NCBI GenBank assembly: GCA_040954595.2
Contig: CM082588.2
Span: 9,796,001-9,860,000 of the forward strand
Direction: 5' to 3'
Source: Balanoglossus misakiensis
Taxonomy: Eukaryota; Hemichordata
DNA length: 64,000 nucleotides
The notes under the pieces were generated by a model. That model ran no database searches. It was not told where the DNA came from and saw nothing but the letters and a program-made list of their open reading frames with translations. Shown here in pieces: positions 11,391 to 22,661 of the stretch; positions within the stretch are counted from its first letter, which is position 1; each line of letters begins with the position of its first letter. Position numbers and translations under genes: made by a program.

Positions 11391-13637
11391 ACGATGTGTA
11401 CTCCAAAAAGTCCAAATTTTTCGCACTATTTGCAGCATAACTCCAATGATGTTATTTGCACTGCTGCGGTGCAAATAAGAGTTCCCTGCACCGCAGCGGT
11501 GCGAATAAGAGTTCCCTGCCCCGCAACGATCTGACAGTTCTTTATTCACTCGTCGGCGACAAAAACGTTTTATTACGACATAAATAACGAATTTTTCGCT
11601 CCATGGTTGGTCATGCGGACAGAAACACACGGTTTTTGGTGAGTTTATCTTTCTCTCTCCTGAGCACTCCGTATTCAGACTTGCCCAAGTGAACCGCGAC
11701 AAAATATGGCCAAGTTTCCCTGCATGTTTCTTATACCCTACAGATAAAAAATGCAGCGTAGATATTGAAATGAATTGGCTTTATGAAAATGCTAAAAATG
11801 ACACTGATAATGTCGTTAAACATTATCACAAAAAAGTGGTCTCGAACCAACATCAGTTGACACCTTCAGGTAAAAGGGTAGCCTTCCTGAACCCTTCGCC
11901 ATCACGATGTGTACTCGAAAAAGTCGGAAATTTTTCGCACTATTTTGCAGCATAACTCCAATGATCTTATTTGCACCGCAGCGGTGCAAATGAGAGTTCC
12001 CTGCACCGCAGCAGTGCAAATAATAGTTCCCTGCACCGCAGTGGTGCGAATAACAGTTCCCTGCACCGCAGTGGTGCGAATAACAGTTCCCTGAACAGCA
12101 ACGATCTGTCCGTTCTTTATTCCCTCCTAGGCGACAAAAACGTTTTATTACGGCCTAAATAACGACTTTTTCGCTCCTTGGTTGGTCATGCGGACGGAAA
12201 GACACGGTTTTAGCGAGTTTATCTTTCTCTCTGCTGAGCACTCCGTATTCACACTTGCCCAAGTGAACCGCGACAAAAAAATGACCAAGTTTCCCTGCAT
12301 GTTTCTTATGCCCGACAGATAAAAAACGCAGCGTAGATATTGAAATGAATTGGCTTTATGAAAATGCTAAAAATTACACTGATAATGTCGTTAAAAATTC
12401 TCACGAAAAAAAAAATAGAAAAAGAAGTGGTCTCGAATCAACATCAGTTGACACCTTCAGGTAAAAGGCTAGCTTTTCTGAACCATTCGCCATCACGATG
12501 TGTACTCGAAAAAGTCGGAAATTTTCGCACTATATTGCAGCATAACTCAAATGATCTTATTTGCACCGCAGCGGTGCTGTTACGATATATAAAAATAGGA
12601 AAATTAAGAATTTCGCTCATAATAAAGAATTGTAATTTCTATGATTAATTTCCAATTAGATTAGTAACTCTGTGTATAGAGGTCAATAACTCCATGTATA
12701 GAGGTCAAATACTTTTAGGTAAGACATTAATTAATAGCCACAACATTTAATTACCTTGGAGATATCGAGTACCTTACAAATAATGAGACCTGGGAATTTC
12801 AATCAACGAATGAGTTTTAATTACATATTTTACGTAATGTACCTCTATATTATTAAAATACGAGGGAGGAGATGTTTGCATACGATGGTTGCTAGTCCTT
12901 GTATTCGATCACCTTCAGTTGGTCGTGATCTTGACAGAGATAATTTCTTCTTTGAGAACCGACAGCCAATCCGAAGGATATTTCAGTGTGTAATAATTTT
13001 GTAATTGGACGATCAAGAATATGCCGATGTGTTGTAAAGTTGTAATTGGACAATGAGAATCACACTATGATGAATCTTTGATTTCTCTTCTTTCTCAAAG
13101 ACATATAAACTCTGTAATTTCTTGCTTTTGGGTAGAACAACCATCTTGCAGACAACCGTGTGTTGTAAAGCCTTTGCACCAGAAATAAAGCATTCTGACT
13201 CCCACTACTTCCAGTCTCAACGAGTCTCTACTTTGGTAGATCCTGTACACCTCTTTGCTACTGCAAAGTTAGAGTACCATCTGGACCAGCCGTAACAGTG
13301 CAAATAAGAGTTCCCTGCAACGCAGCGGTGTAAATAAGATTTCTCTGCACCGCAGCGATCTGACCGTTCTTTATTCACTCCTCGGCGATAAAAACGTTTT
13401 ATTACGGCCTAAAAACGCAGCGTAGGTATTGAAATAAATTGGATATATGAAAATAATAAAAATTACAATGATAATGTCGTTAAAAGTTCTCACGAAAAAA
13501 AGAAATAAAAGAGTGGTCTCGAACCAACATCAGTTAACACCTTCAGGTAAAAGGTTAGCCTTTGTGAACCATTCGCCATCATGATGTGTACTCGAAAAAG
13601 GCGGAAATTTTCCGCACTATATTGCAGCATAACTCCA
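11391..13637. repeat. 574-bp tandem repeat with hairpin minisatellite GCACCGCAGCGGTGC
   Basis: A block starting GTAGATATTGAAATGAATTG occurs at 11757 and 12331 and, after an inserted LTR, near 13420. Each unit then runs through AGTGGTCTCGAACCAACATC, CGATGTGTACTCGAAAAAG and GCAGCATAACTCCAATGAT. The unit ends in a 30-bp sub-repeat (two copies near 11460, four near 11970-12090), each carrying the palindrome GCACCGC-A-GCGGTGC. No coding capacity was found. Confidence 0.75.
12578..13297 (+). mobile_element. Solo LTR of a Ty3/gypsy element (720 bp)
   Basis: The LTR starts TGTTACG and ends CGTAACA, an exact 7-bp inverted terminal pair. It is flanked by the 4-bp duplication GTGC on both sides (12574-12577 and 13298-13301) and sits inside a GCACCGCAGCGGTGC palindrome. 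Its 3' 180 bp closely match the truncated LTR at 13638-13819, so it belongs to the same family as the adjacent gypsy element. An AATAAA signal lies near 13185. No internal region remains, as expected from LTR-LTR recombination. Confidence 0.88.
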
Positions 13638-13819
13638 ATTTCTTGCTTTTGGGTAGAACAACCATCTTGCAGACAACCGTGTGTTGTAAAGCCTTTGCAC
13701 CAGAAATAAAGCATTCTGACTCCCACTACATCCAGTCTCAACGAGTCTCTACTTTGGTAGATCCTGTACACCTCTTTGCTACTGCAAAGTTGGAGTACCA
13801 TCTGGACCAACCGTAACAT
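13638..13819 (+). mobile_element. Truncated 5' LTR of the gypsy element
   Basis: Only the last ~180 bp of the LTR remain, from TTTCTTGCTTTTGGGTAG to CCGTAACA, with a few differences from the solo LTR. The upstream junction lies within a tandem-repeat unit. TTTGGTGGAGAAGTCCGACG follows directly where a primer-binding site is expected; I could not assign its tRNA. Confidence 0.8.
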
Positions 13820-13859
13820 TTGGTGGAGAAGTCCGACGGGTATCGAAGCAAACTCGTTG

Positions 13860-14924
13860 ATGACAACACGTAGTGGGACGAGATACAGCATCATAATGGC
13901 AGATAACCAACTTCCACTACCACTAGAGGCAGAAGTGAAAGCTGAGGCAGAGCCACAACAACCGGCTCCTGAACAAGCGGCAGAAGTACAAGGTGCTGAA
14001 TGGCAGGGCATCTTACAAGCCCAGCTGGCTGAAATCCGTTTGGCTTGTACTGATAGCTCAGACGGTTTATCACCAGCAACCTTCAGAGGTCGTGAAGACG
14101 AAAACGTACATCAGTGGTGGCAAAGATACCTAGACTTTGCCAACTTCAGGGGCTGGGCGGACGACAAGAAACGAAGCGGCATTGGTCTATACCTTGCCGG
14201 AGAGGCCGAACGATGGTTCCGGAGCCAGCCTGACGAGGTGAAGAACGACCTCGAGACCATCGGAACTAAGCTGCAGGAACGCTTTGGTAAGTATGGCCCT
14301 ATGTGGCTGTACGACCAACAGCTATACAAGCTTAGACAGCAGCCCCGCCAGTCGGTCGAGCAATATGCAGCTTTGCTCAAAGATAAAAGCGACAAGGCGC
14401 AAAAATCCGACAGGGAGCTCCTGTCTTTCTTCATGAACGGCCTGAGACCTAAAATACAGGCCTTCGTGGCGGGACGGACTCCTAAGGATTTTGCGTCGGC
14501 GTATCTACACGCCAAAACAGCTGAAGTTGTCACCAAGCTCCCCTCAGACGAGGATGAACCCACCCCCGGCGTCCGAGCGATCATCGGCCACCTGAACACT
14601 TTATCTGAAGAGATCAAGACCCTTCAGAGCAGAGCAGACCAGAAACCGCAACATCCAGGGGACCGACGTTCAGAACAGAGGCGACCACCTGCCGACTACG
14701 CAAGACGACCACCTGCCAACTACGCAAGACGACCACCTGCTACCTATGGAGGACGAGCAATACGAAATGCTCAGGTAGAATGCTTTAATTGTCGTCAAAT
14801 AGGTCATAGTGCTCCCAATTGTCCTAGTAACTCCCGCAGATATTTTGATACTCGAATTTGTTATTCTTGTAAACAACCTGGGCATATCGCACGAAATTGT
14901 CGACGTGCTCATTTAAACAATTAA
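13860..14924 (+). CDS. gag: Ty3/gypsy Gag with two zinc knuckles
   Basis: The frame is open from 13776 inside the LTR, but the first ATG after the leader is at 13860 (MTTRSGTRYS), giving 354 residues. The N-terminus is acidic and Glu/Ala/Pro-rich. A gypsy capsid region follows (TFRGREDENVHQWWQRYLDF, then EAERWFRSQP and RLRQQ-like helices). Near the C-terminus are a repeated RRPPA(D/N/T)YA motif and two CCHC knuckles, CFNCRQIGHSAPNC and CYSCKQPGHIARNC. The gag stop TAA is at 14922. The overlap with pol contains TTTAAAC at 14912-14918, in register as T-TTA-AAC, a canonical -1 frameshift heptamer. Gag itself appears intact. Confidence 0.9.
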   Translation: MTTRSGTRYSIIMADNQLPLPLEAEVKAEAEPQQPAPEQAAEVQGAEWQGILQAQLAEIRLACTDSSDGLSPATFRGREDENVHQWWQRYLDFANFRGWADDKKRSGIGLYLAGEAERWFRSQPDEVKNDLETIGTKLQERFGKYGPMWLYDQQLYKLRQQPRQSVEQYAALLKDKSDKAQKSDRELLSFFMNGLRPKIQAFVAGRTPKDFASAYLHAKTAEVVTKLPSDEDEPTPGVRAIIGHLNTLSEEIKTLQSRADQKPQHPGDRRSEQRRPPADYARRPPANYARRPPATYGGRAIRNAQVECFNCRQIGHSAPNCPSNSRRYFDTRICYSCKQPGHIARNCRRAHLNN

Positions 14925-17900
14925 GGCCCACTTGGGATATTTGTTCCGCTGAGTCACCCAGTGAACGGCCGCAATTTGGATTTAATCAGACTCGTAAGGG
15001 AGCGCAGGACATAAGGGGCACTAGTGGTCAATCTGATGAAACCCCTATTCTTAGTGATAATAAGATTATTGTTTCCATTTGTTCAAGAGATGTACATTCT
15101 TTAATTAATACCGGAGCAAACATAACTGTCGCACCAATCCGACTGTTGAAAATGGTTCCTGAACTGAGCAAATATCAAATTTATAAATCTCGTTATCATT
15201 CTGTTCAAACTGCTGATGCAAGTAAACTAAATGTGATGGGATTTATGAAAATACCTGCTCAAGTTGGGAATCAAACGGTAATTTTATACGTTAACCTTGT
15301 CGACACTCTCAGCCATGATTTAATTTTGGGTGTTGATTTTATGCGACGTTATGGTGCTGTTGTTAATTTCCAAACCAATAGTATAAATTTAAAATCAAAG
15401 GTATCTGTCAGGGCTAGTAATAATGTTTTAATTCCTCCAAATAGCGAAGCAATATTTACAACTAAAGTGTCTTCTAAATTTCGAAATGGTATTCTAGGTT
15501 GTGTTAACGATAAGAGGTCTAAATTACCTCCTGGTGTTCTAATGGCGAGAAGTTTGGCATATTCCGACAAGAAATTTATTCCTGTGCGTGTTGTTAATAC
15601 TTTAGAATCTGAAGTTTGTATAAAGAAAAATACTGTTGTCGGAATGTTCTCGCCCTTGCCTGTTCAAAGTCATATCATTCCTTTAGATAAGCCTAATGTT
15701 AGCACAGTATCGTCAAGTGTTAAACAGACCAAAACAAATTACTTGTTGACTCAATTGCGATTAGACAACTTAGATGTAAATAATGAAGAGAGGGAACAAC
15801 TTAAACAGGTGTTGCTCAGAAACTCTGATGCTTTTGTTGATTCTACTGGCAAATTAGGTCATTGTGATATAATCAAGCATACAATCCCACTTGAGGAGGG
15901 GGCCGTACCATTTAGACGTCCACCGTACAGAGTAACGCCGGAGAAAAGGCGAGAATTAGAATCACAAGTTGACAAATTATTAGCGCAGGGTATAATTGAA
16001 CCATCTACCTCTCCATACGCGAGTCCAGTTGTTTTAGTTCGCAAACCCGACGGATCGTGGCGATTTTGTACTGATTTTCGACAATTTAACTAAATTACCG
16101 TGCCTGACTCTTTTCCCTTGCCGCGAACAGACGAATCACTTGAAATGTTAGGGAGAAGCAAGCCGCAGTATTTTTCCACTTTAGATTTACAGTCTGGATT
16201 TTTTCAGTTAGATTTAGACGAAGAGAGTAGACCTAAGACAGCTTTTGTAACTCATCAAGGGTTATACCAATATCGTCGCCTAGCTCAAGGATTACGCAAC
16301 AGTGCTAGTTGTTTTCAACGCACCATGCAATTTGTTTTGCGCAATATTATGTGGCAATATGTACTTTGTTATATCGACGACATAATTTTCAGTAGCACAT
16401 TCGAAGAGCATTTGCAACATCTTGACACAGTTTTGACTAGATTACGCGACGCCGGACTTAAGTTAAAACCCGGCAAATGTCAATTAATGAGAAAGAGCGT
16501 TAAATTTCTAGGTCATATTATAGACCGAGACAGAATCGCTGTTGACGAGAGCAAAGTGACCGCTGTCAAGAATTATCCCCGCCCTCACACTGTCACGCAA
16601 CTTAAGTCATTTCTAGGTTTAGCTAATTACTATCGGAAATTCATTAAGAATTTCTCCATTATCGCCAGGCCATTGCATAAGTTGTTGGGTAAGGATGAAA
16701 AATTCCTTTGGAATGAAAGGTGCGAAGCTGCATTTCAACAGTTGAAACAGGTTTTATGCGAAGCACCGATATTGGGGTATCCTGATTCCAGTAAAGATTT
16801 CATTGTTTATACGGATTGTTCCACTCATGCACTTGGTTTTTTATTGGCACAACAACAGGATGGTATTGAACGAGTTTTTTTGTATGGCGGGAGAAGTTTA
16901 AATTGTCATGAACGAAATTATACAGTAACTGAAATGGAAGCATTGGCGGTAGTCCATGCCATTCGTTATTGTGATCAATACATTCGTAATAATCATATCA
17001 CCATAGTAACGGACCATTCCAACTTAACATACATGTTCAAACAGAAAATACCTAAAGGCCGTATTGGACGTTGGATCATGACCATGCAACAATATGACTA
17101 TGAAATTATTTACAGACCTGGTAGGAAACATATGAATGCTGACGGGTTGTCAAGGCGACCTTATCCCCAGTGTGAAGGGTACAAGTCTGATGTAACTAAC
17201 TTAGAGCAGGCACCCGAGATAAACTACAAACCTAATAGCCAAATCGTAATGTTAGATAAGTCTGTAAATACTGAGCCATCACATCCGCTTGGTGTAAAAA
17301 ATGTTGAGATAAGGCATCGACCGGAACCTGAGGTTAATGATTCTCCTAATACTGAGGCCACCTCAGGGTACGGGACTTTAACTCGTAGCTCCGATAATTC
17401 CTCTCAGTCACAAATCGAGGATACATTTGATGAAGAGGTTCAATCACAAATGAAGGGAGAGCAAAGAAAGGATAGTTATCTAAATAAATTTCTTAATTAT
17501 TTGGAGAATGATGAATTGCCTACTGATCTCAAGCTAGCTCGTAAATTCGTTAATATGGCTCCAAATTATGACATTGTTGACGGGGTTTTGTATCATTTTT
17601 GGAAACCCACGGGGAAATCAATTGATAAGCTTGACTGTGTTAGGCAGGTCGTAATACCTAAATCTTTACGAAATTATGTCTTAAGGGGGGCTCACGATTG
17701 TGTTTTGGGGGGACATTTAGGGTATACCAAGACGTTAGGAGTTCTGAGGCAGAGATATTTTTGGGAACGAATGCCTCGGGACGTTAACATGTACGTTAAG
17801 ACGTGCGCACATTGCCACACAAGAAAACGAGCCACACCCCCAACACACGCCAAGTTGTTACCTATTCCAGTTTCAGGACCCTGGGACCGATTGGGTATGG

Positions 17901-18709
17901 ATATTGTGGGACCACTCCCTAGAACTTATGATGGTCATACTCATAAGTACATTCTAGTACTCACTGACTACTTTTCTAAAATCCCACTAGCGTATCCATT
18001 ACGAAATGCACGAGCTGAGACAGTTGCTAAGGTCTTGTTTGATGAAGTCATCGCTACTTATGGCAGTCCAAGAGTTTTGATGAGTGATCAGGGATCGAAT
18101 TTTTTGTCTCAAGTTGTTCAAGAAACTTGTAAATTCTTCAACATTCAAAGGAAAGTTTCCACCCCTTATCGTCCACAAACTAATGGCCTTACAGAGCGGT
18201 TTAATGGTTGCTTAGTCGACATGCTATCCATGTGTGTCGATAGTAAACAGAAAGATTGGGATCGGTGCCTAAGTTCAGTGCTTTTCGCTTATAGAGTTAG
18301 CCCTCAAGAGTCCAGTGGGTTCAGCCCTTTTTATCTGTTATACGGTCGGCATCCCACATTGCCCATGGATGTTGAATTCCAACCAGTGGAGGGTAGGACA
18401 AGAAATATAGATACACACCTTAAACACTTAGCCACAAAAAGGGATATAGCTCATCGATACGCCAAACAAAACATAGATAGATATCAGCAGAATATGAAAG
18501 ACCGCTATGATCAAAATATCCAGCGGTCACAGACTCTTAAAGTAGGGGATCCTGTTTATTTATATACACCCGCTGTTAAGCCTGGGGTTAATAAGAAGTT
18601 TGTACATAAATGGACGGGTCCGTATGTAATTTCAGAAGCAGTTTCCCCATGGAATTATAAATTGAGACACTTAAATAGCAATAAGAAATATAGCTGCAAG
18701 CAGCGATAG
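14912..18709 (+). pseudogene. pol: Ty3/gypsy Pol (PR-RT-RNaseH-IN), one nonsense codon, 3' truncated
   Basis: Pol is in the -1 frame relative to gag. The protease has LINTGANITV, with Asn (codon 15107-15109) where the catalytic Asp of D-T/S-G belongs. Reverse transcriptase begins at about 15850 and is interrupted by TAA at 16091-16093, at a position in FRQFN*ITVPDSFPLPR where the family has a sense codon. The frame continues from 16094 with LDLQSGFFQLD, YIDD, RNase H (YTDCSTHALG) and integrase: an HHCC finger (HDCVLGGH...CAHCH) and DDE residues in MDIVGP, SDQGSNF and ERFN. The last normal residues are LRHLNSNKKY. From 18692 the frame reads into another repeat's end (AGCTGCAAGCAGC), and no 3' LTR follows. 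It is a dead copy. Confidence 0.9.
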
Positions 18710-19030
18710 TGGGCCCAAGCCGAAATAGCACATAGGAACATAGCAATAAGCAATAGTGTTTGGTGCTTATTTGTGCGAAATGTAAAGATAGGATGCTATT
18801 AATTTATGTAGAAGTCTTCATTCATGTCAGTTTAAGGTGAAAGGTCCTGTGAGGTCACTGTAAATTTGGGGCAAAAAGTGTGGACTCCCATACTAGTCTA
18901 TGTGCAACAAAAACCAAACTCTACTTGCACTGGTTAGCCTGGAATTAGGTATGTACATAATTTATGAGATAGGCAGGTGTAGCAGGTGCGTTGCAAATGA
19001 AGCTTTTCATTTTTGGCACATAGTGTACAT
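18692..19030 (-). mobile_element. Inverted fragment of the hairpin/minisatellite element
   Basis: It starts AGCTGCAAGCAGCGATAGTG then GGCCCAAGC, the complement of the end at 4189-4217. The interval 18835-18995 is the complement of one 240-bp minisatellite unit (ATTAGGTATGTACATAATT, GCAGGTGTAGCAGGTGC). Its insertion removed the end of the gypsy pol and the 3' LTR. Confidence 0.65.
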
Positions 19031-19189
19031 TAATGTTTAATGATTGAAGGAGTGTTGAATGTAGTTAACGTAGGTTTGTTGATAGTGAGGCATTCAAAGA
19101 AGTTGACAAGGGAAAAATTAGAGTCAAGAGGCAGTTGTAAATAAGTAGGCAGTTATTTATTTTAATCTCTGGCTGAACATAGAGGTTAA

Positions 19190-20170
19190 GAGGAATGGGA
19201 AACTATGGGGTTGAAGTTATCAAGATATACTCATATGCTGTGATGCTCAAGCAAAATGCAGTAAAAAATATAAATAGAAAGTGAAACAAAGATTTCTCAA
19301 GAATGTTAAATAACAACAGCTAGACTATATTGAACTTGTGCACATAGTAAAAAAACATAGTTCACAACTTGTTAAAAAACAAAGCTTTCCAAAGAATGTT
19401 GAAGGGACAAAGTCTGTCTGTCGCTGCCCTTTGGTTTTGAACTATGGGTTTGAAGTTATCAAGATATACTCAAATGCTGTGATGCTCAAGCAAAATGCAG
19501 GAAAAAATATAAATAGAAAAGTGAAACAAAGATTTCGCAAAAATGTTAAATAATAACAGTCGAACTATATTGAACTTGTGGACATAGTGAAAAACATAGT
19601 TCACAAGTTGTCGTTAAAAGCAAAGCTTTTCAAAGAATGTTAAAGGGGCAAAGTTTGTCTCTCGCTGCCCTTTGGTTTTGAACTATGGGTTTGAAGTTAT
19701 CAAGATATACTCATATGCTGTGATGCTCGAGCAAAATGCAGTAAAAAATATAAATAGAAAAGTGAAACAAGATTTCGCAAAAATGTTAAATAATAACAGT
19801 CGAACTATATTGAACTTGTGGACATAGTGAAAAACATAGTTCACAAGTTGTCGTTAAAAGCGAAGCTTTCCAAAGAATGTTAAAGGGGCAAAGTTTGTCT
19901 CTCGCTGCCCTTTGGTTTTGAACTATGGGTTTGAAATTATCAAGATATACTCATATGCTGTGATGCTCAAGCAAAATGCAGTAAAAAATATAAATAGAAA
20001 AGTGAAACAAAGATTGTGCAAAAATGTTAAATAATAACAGTCGAACTATATTGAACTTGTGGACATAGTGAAAAACATAGTTCACAAGTTGTCTTTAAAA
20101 GCAAAGCTTTCCAAAGAATGTTAAAGGGACAAAGTCTGTCTTTCGCTGTCCTTTTCTATTAATAATGTTT
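19190..20170. repeat. 241-bp tandem repeat, about four units
   Basis: AACTATGGGTTTGAAGTTAT occurs at about 19200, 19439, 19680 and 19920. Each unit includes GTGATGCTCAAGCAAAATGC and ends with AAAGGGRCAAAGTYTGTCT. The last unit, at about 20121, continues into the arm of a TTAA MITE (TTTGATACAAGACA, GATATATAG). The array therefore probably grew inside one copy of that MITE. Confidence 0.75.
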
Positions 20171-20297
20171 GATACAAGACAGTGTTCGTATTATTCTACA
20201 TGTGGATATATAGAGAATCCATATTCAATGACAAACAACTTGCATCGTGTTTGTAGGATGTGATAGTGGGAGAAACGCCATGAAATGAGTATGATAA

Positions 20298-21397
20298 CTA
20301 CTGTGAGTGAAGGGTGAATGATGTGATGACGCGGCTGTGGATGTCATAGGTAATGGAGAAGTCATGAGTTTCAGTCAGGAAGGTGGATGCTATGTTATCA
20401 GAAGTGAAGAGTACGAGTGGGTTTCCTTGTGGTTGGCCGTAATGTTGGGGGTTCAGTGTAGATAGGTATGCTGTAAGTGTGGTTTTGTGAAAGTATAGTT
20501 CCAGGTATTCGTCATTGTGTTGTACTGTAATTGAACCGGTGAACTGGATGGGCATGTTTGTGGTATGTTGGGACGAGTGGCATTTTGTGCATTTTATCAG
20601 AGTTGGGAGTGTGTCATTTGGGTATGGTATGGTTTGGTTGCAGTTGTGTTTTATACATGTCAGGGTTTTTTGGAATGAGCATAGGTGTGGTTTGGTTATC
20701 AGGGTGTTTGTGTTTGGGTCAGTGTAGTGAGTGGTGTAGTTTTGCAGTGTTGTGGTTGGTGTGATTTTTGTGTTTGTGTGTGTGGATAAGTATTTTTGGC
20801 CGAGGTAAGATCTAACTGTTACTTCATTGAAACTGTATGATGTGTTAATGTGTAGGCTGTTGCTGAATGGCCCCCAAGCTGACAAGCGAATGGCTGTGGT
20901 GTGATCGGAAATTATGTTGTTTCTCATGGGAAGTGATTTGTGTGTAGATTTTAAGCCATACTGAATGTTGTCCTGTTGTATGATGTGTGCAGTGATGTTG
21001 ATGTGTTCGTAATCTTTTTTCATGTGGACTGTATTTAGGGGAGTGATGATGTTTGGTTGCTGACAATAAGGGAATGTGCATGTGTTAATGATTTTTATGG
21101 TTGTGTTGATTTGCAGTTTGATCTCGTCTTCGTCAAGTTTGTTAAAGCATGGTTGAAATTTTATGTCATAGAGAGTAATGGGTAGTTTCCCTGTAGCTGC
21201 AATGTTGAGAGAATCGTAATGTTTTTGTGCTGAAAATGATATGAATCTGATGTATGTACTGGTGTTTGTTTGTAGCTGTCCGGTGAGTCTTGTGCCTGTC
21301 TGATGCAAGTTGTGGACATACCCAGTGGCTGTTGTTGGTTTGGTTGTTGCAGATGCTGGATTGTGGATTTGTAGCATTCTTCGTTTCATGGAAGGAG
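20298..21397 (-). CDS. RPA70-like OB-fold ssDNA-binding protein, C-terminal exon
   Basis: This last exon encodes about 366 residues. The acceptor (ATATTTCCAG, minus strand) puts the exon start at 21397 in phase 1, reading A-PSMKRRMLQI; the stop is at 20298. Three OB-like segments can be seen: GYVHNLHQTGTR...; then DHTTAIRLSAWGPFSN with SYSFNEVTVRSYLGQKYLS, which follows the layout of RPA70 DNA-binding domain B; and a third containing C-X4-C-X16-C-X2-C (CIKHNC...CTKC), the zinc-ribbon pattern of RPA70 domain C. The expected role is binding single-stranded DNA. RPA-like genes occur in eukaryotic hosts and in some Helitrons, best known in plants. The protein is shorter than RPA70 and lacks an obvious RPA70N domain. 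No lesion seen. The same strand's upstream exons lie at 22662-38612. Confidence 0.78.
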
Positions 21398-21487
21398 CTG
21401 GAAATATAGACAGTAATAGTGTGATTGTGTAGTGAATGTTAAGGGTGTGTATTTCAGTTGCTGAGAATATAGATAAGTGGAAGTTAA

Positions 21488-21806
21488 AGGGACAAATTCC
21501 TCTCTTGCTGCTGTTTCAACATTAATTATGTTTGATACAAAACACTGTTCATGTAATTCTACAAGTAGATATATAGTGAATTAATGTTTGACCATATACA
21601 ACTTTTATGGTGCTTGTTGACATATTGAAATGAATAATTATTCTGTACTGTGTATTCATAGAGGCGAATTTGTACTGTTGTATGATATAAACGGGGTGGA
21701 AGTTGTGTGTTGTTGAACATTGCAGGTTCACTATATCCATATGGAATAACATGAATGGTGTGTTTGACAAAACATAATTACAGGAAAGGGAGAGACTTTG
21801 TTGCTG
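21488..21806. mobile_element. TTAA-type MITE, copy 2
   Basis: Follows TTAA at 21484-21487 with AGGGACAAATTCCTCTC. The left arm (TTAATTATGTTTGATACA, GATATATAGTGAA) is matched by the inverted right arm (GGAAGTTGTGTGTTG, TTCACTATATCCATATGG, GAGAGACTTTGT). Its right border is eroded. It lies upstream of the last exon of the RPA-like gene, in the intron. Confidence 0.6.
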
Positions 21807-21846
21807 TAACGGGAACAGTATACACATGATGATTGACAATAAGGGC

Positions 21847-21962
21847 AACAGTGTATTTTGATGATTGAGGACGCTGCTAGTCACAACTAAAACAGTCTTG
21901 TTTGGAAAACAGACTGTATTGGTGTGACTGGCAGTCCCGAGGTCATCAAAAATACACTGTTC
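21847..21962. repeat. Long hairpin (inverted repeat) of about 115 bp
   Basis: The arms AACAGTGTATTTTGATGA ... AGGACGCTGCTAGTCACA and TGTGACTGGCAGTCC ... TCATCAAAAATACACTGTT pair with few mismatches, and the inner part pairs ACAGTCT with AGACTGT. This is a foldback MITE-like unit inside the intron. Confidence 0.7.
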
Positions 21963-22661
21963 CCTAAATATGTAAGTCATCATGTGTTTTATAACACACC
22001 AAACACGACACACACCACATCCAGGCAACATTACTGGGCAGAAACAGATCGAACTGATGCCTTAGGGAACAGTGCGAAATGACTAAGGTCATGTGAGAGC
22101 ATTTTGACGAATTGCAATCGAGGGTTCACTGCATGGTGGTTCACTGCATGGTGTGTTATAACATAGTTTGTGTACATAGAGAAATAGATACATACATATG
22201 GAATATGTGACTTCATAAATATGCACAGTCAATAAAAGGAAGGAACTTGTGTGTTGATGTGGACAGAGACACAAGGGATAGTTTTGCAACAACTAAGAGT
22301 AGAAACTCTGCACACCACAAATTAGAATAAGCAGGTACTCATTGTTATGTGAAAGTGGCAACCCTAATCAACATTGCATCACCTATGTGCGTTTAAAAAC
22401 CATGGCTTCCCCGTTGCATTTTTGACGGGTTAGTCTCCTGATGAGTGACCCCAGTGACTAGTGAAACAACATTGTAGAGATTATTTACTGCCTATTGTTT
22501 TTCAATAACTGTGACTTTTTATTCTGGTCTGGTGAGGTATTGAGCACTTTGTATGAGACTAGTTGAACCACATACTGCGTATACAGAAATGCATACAGAA
22601 ATGTTATCGGTATGATTATGGTAACTTGAGTTTGCGTTAATTGGTTTGAAGTTGTACTCAC

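Noticed and set aside
11965-12095. CRISPR-like array of 30-bp repeats
   Set aside because: Units are contiguous with no unique spacers, the context is eukaryotic, and the repeat is part of a larger 574-bp tandem unit.
13820-13850. tRNA-based primer site for the 13.6-kb gypsy element
   Set aside because: TGGTGGAGAAGTCCGACGGG is in the right place, but I could not match its complement to a tRNA 3' end with proper stem lengths.
20515-20764. Plus-strand Cys/Trp-rich ORFs
   Set aside because: Antisense to the RPA-like exon; composition follows from the opposite coding strand.
21549-22031. 160-codon minus-strand ORF
   Set aside because: Spans a MITE and a foldback hairpin, no domain, and lies in the intron of the RPA-like gene.
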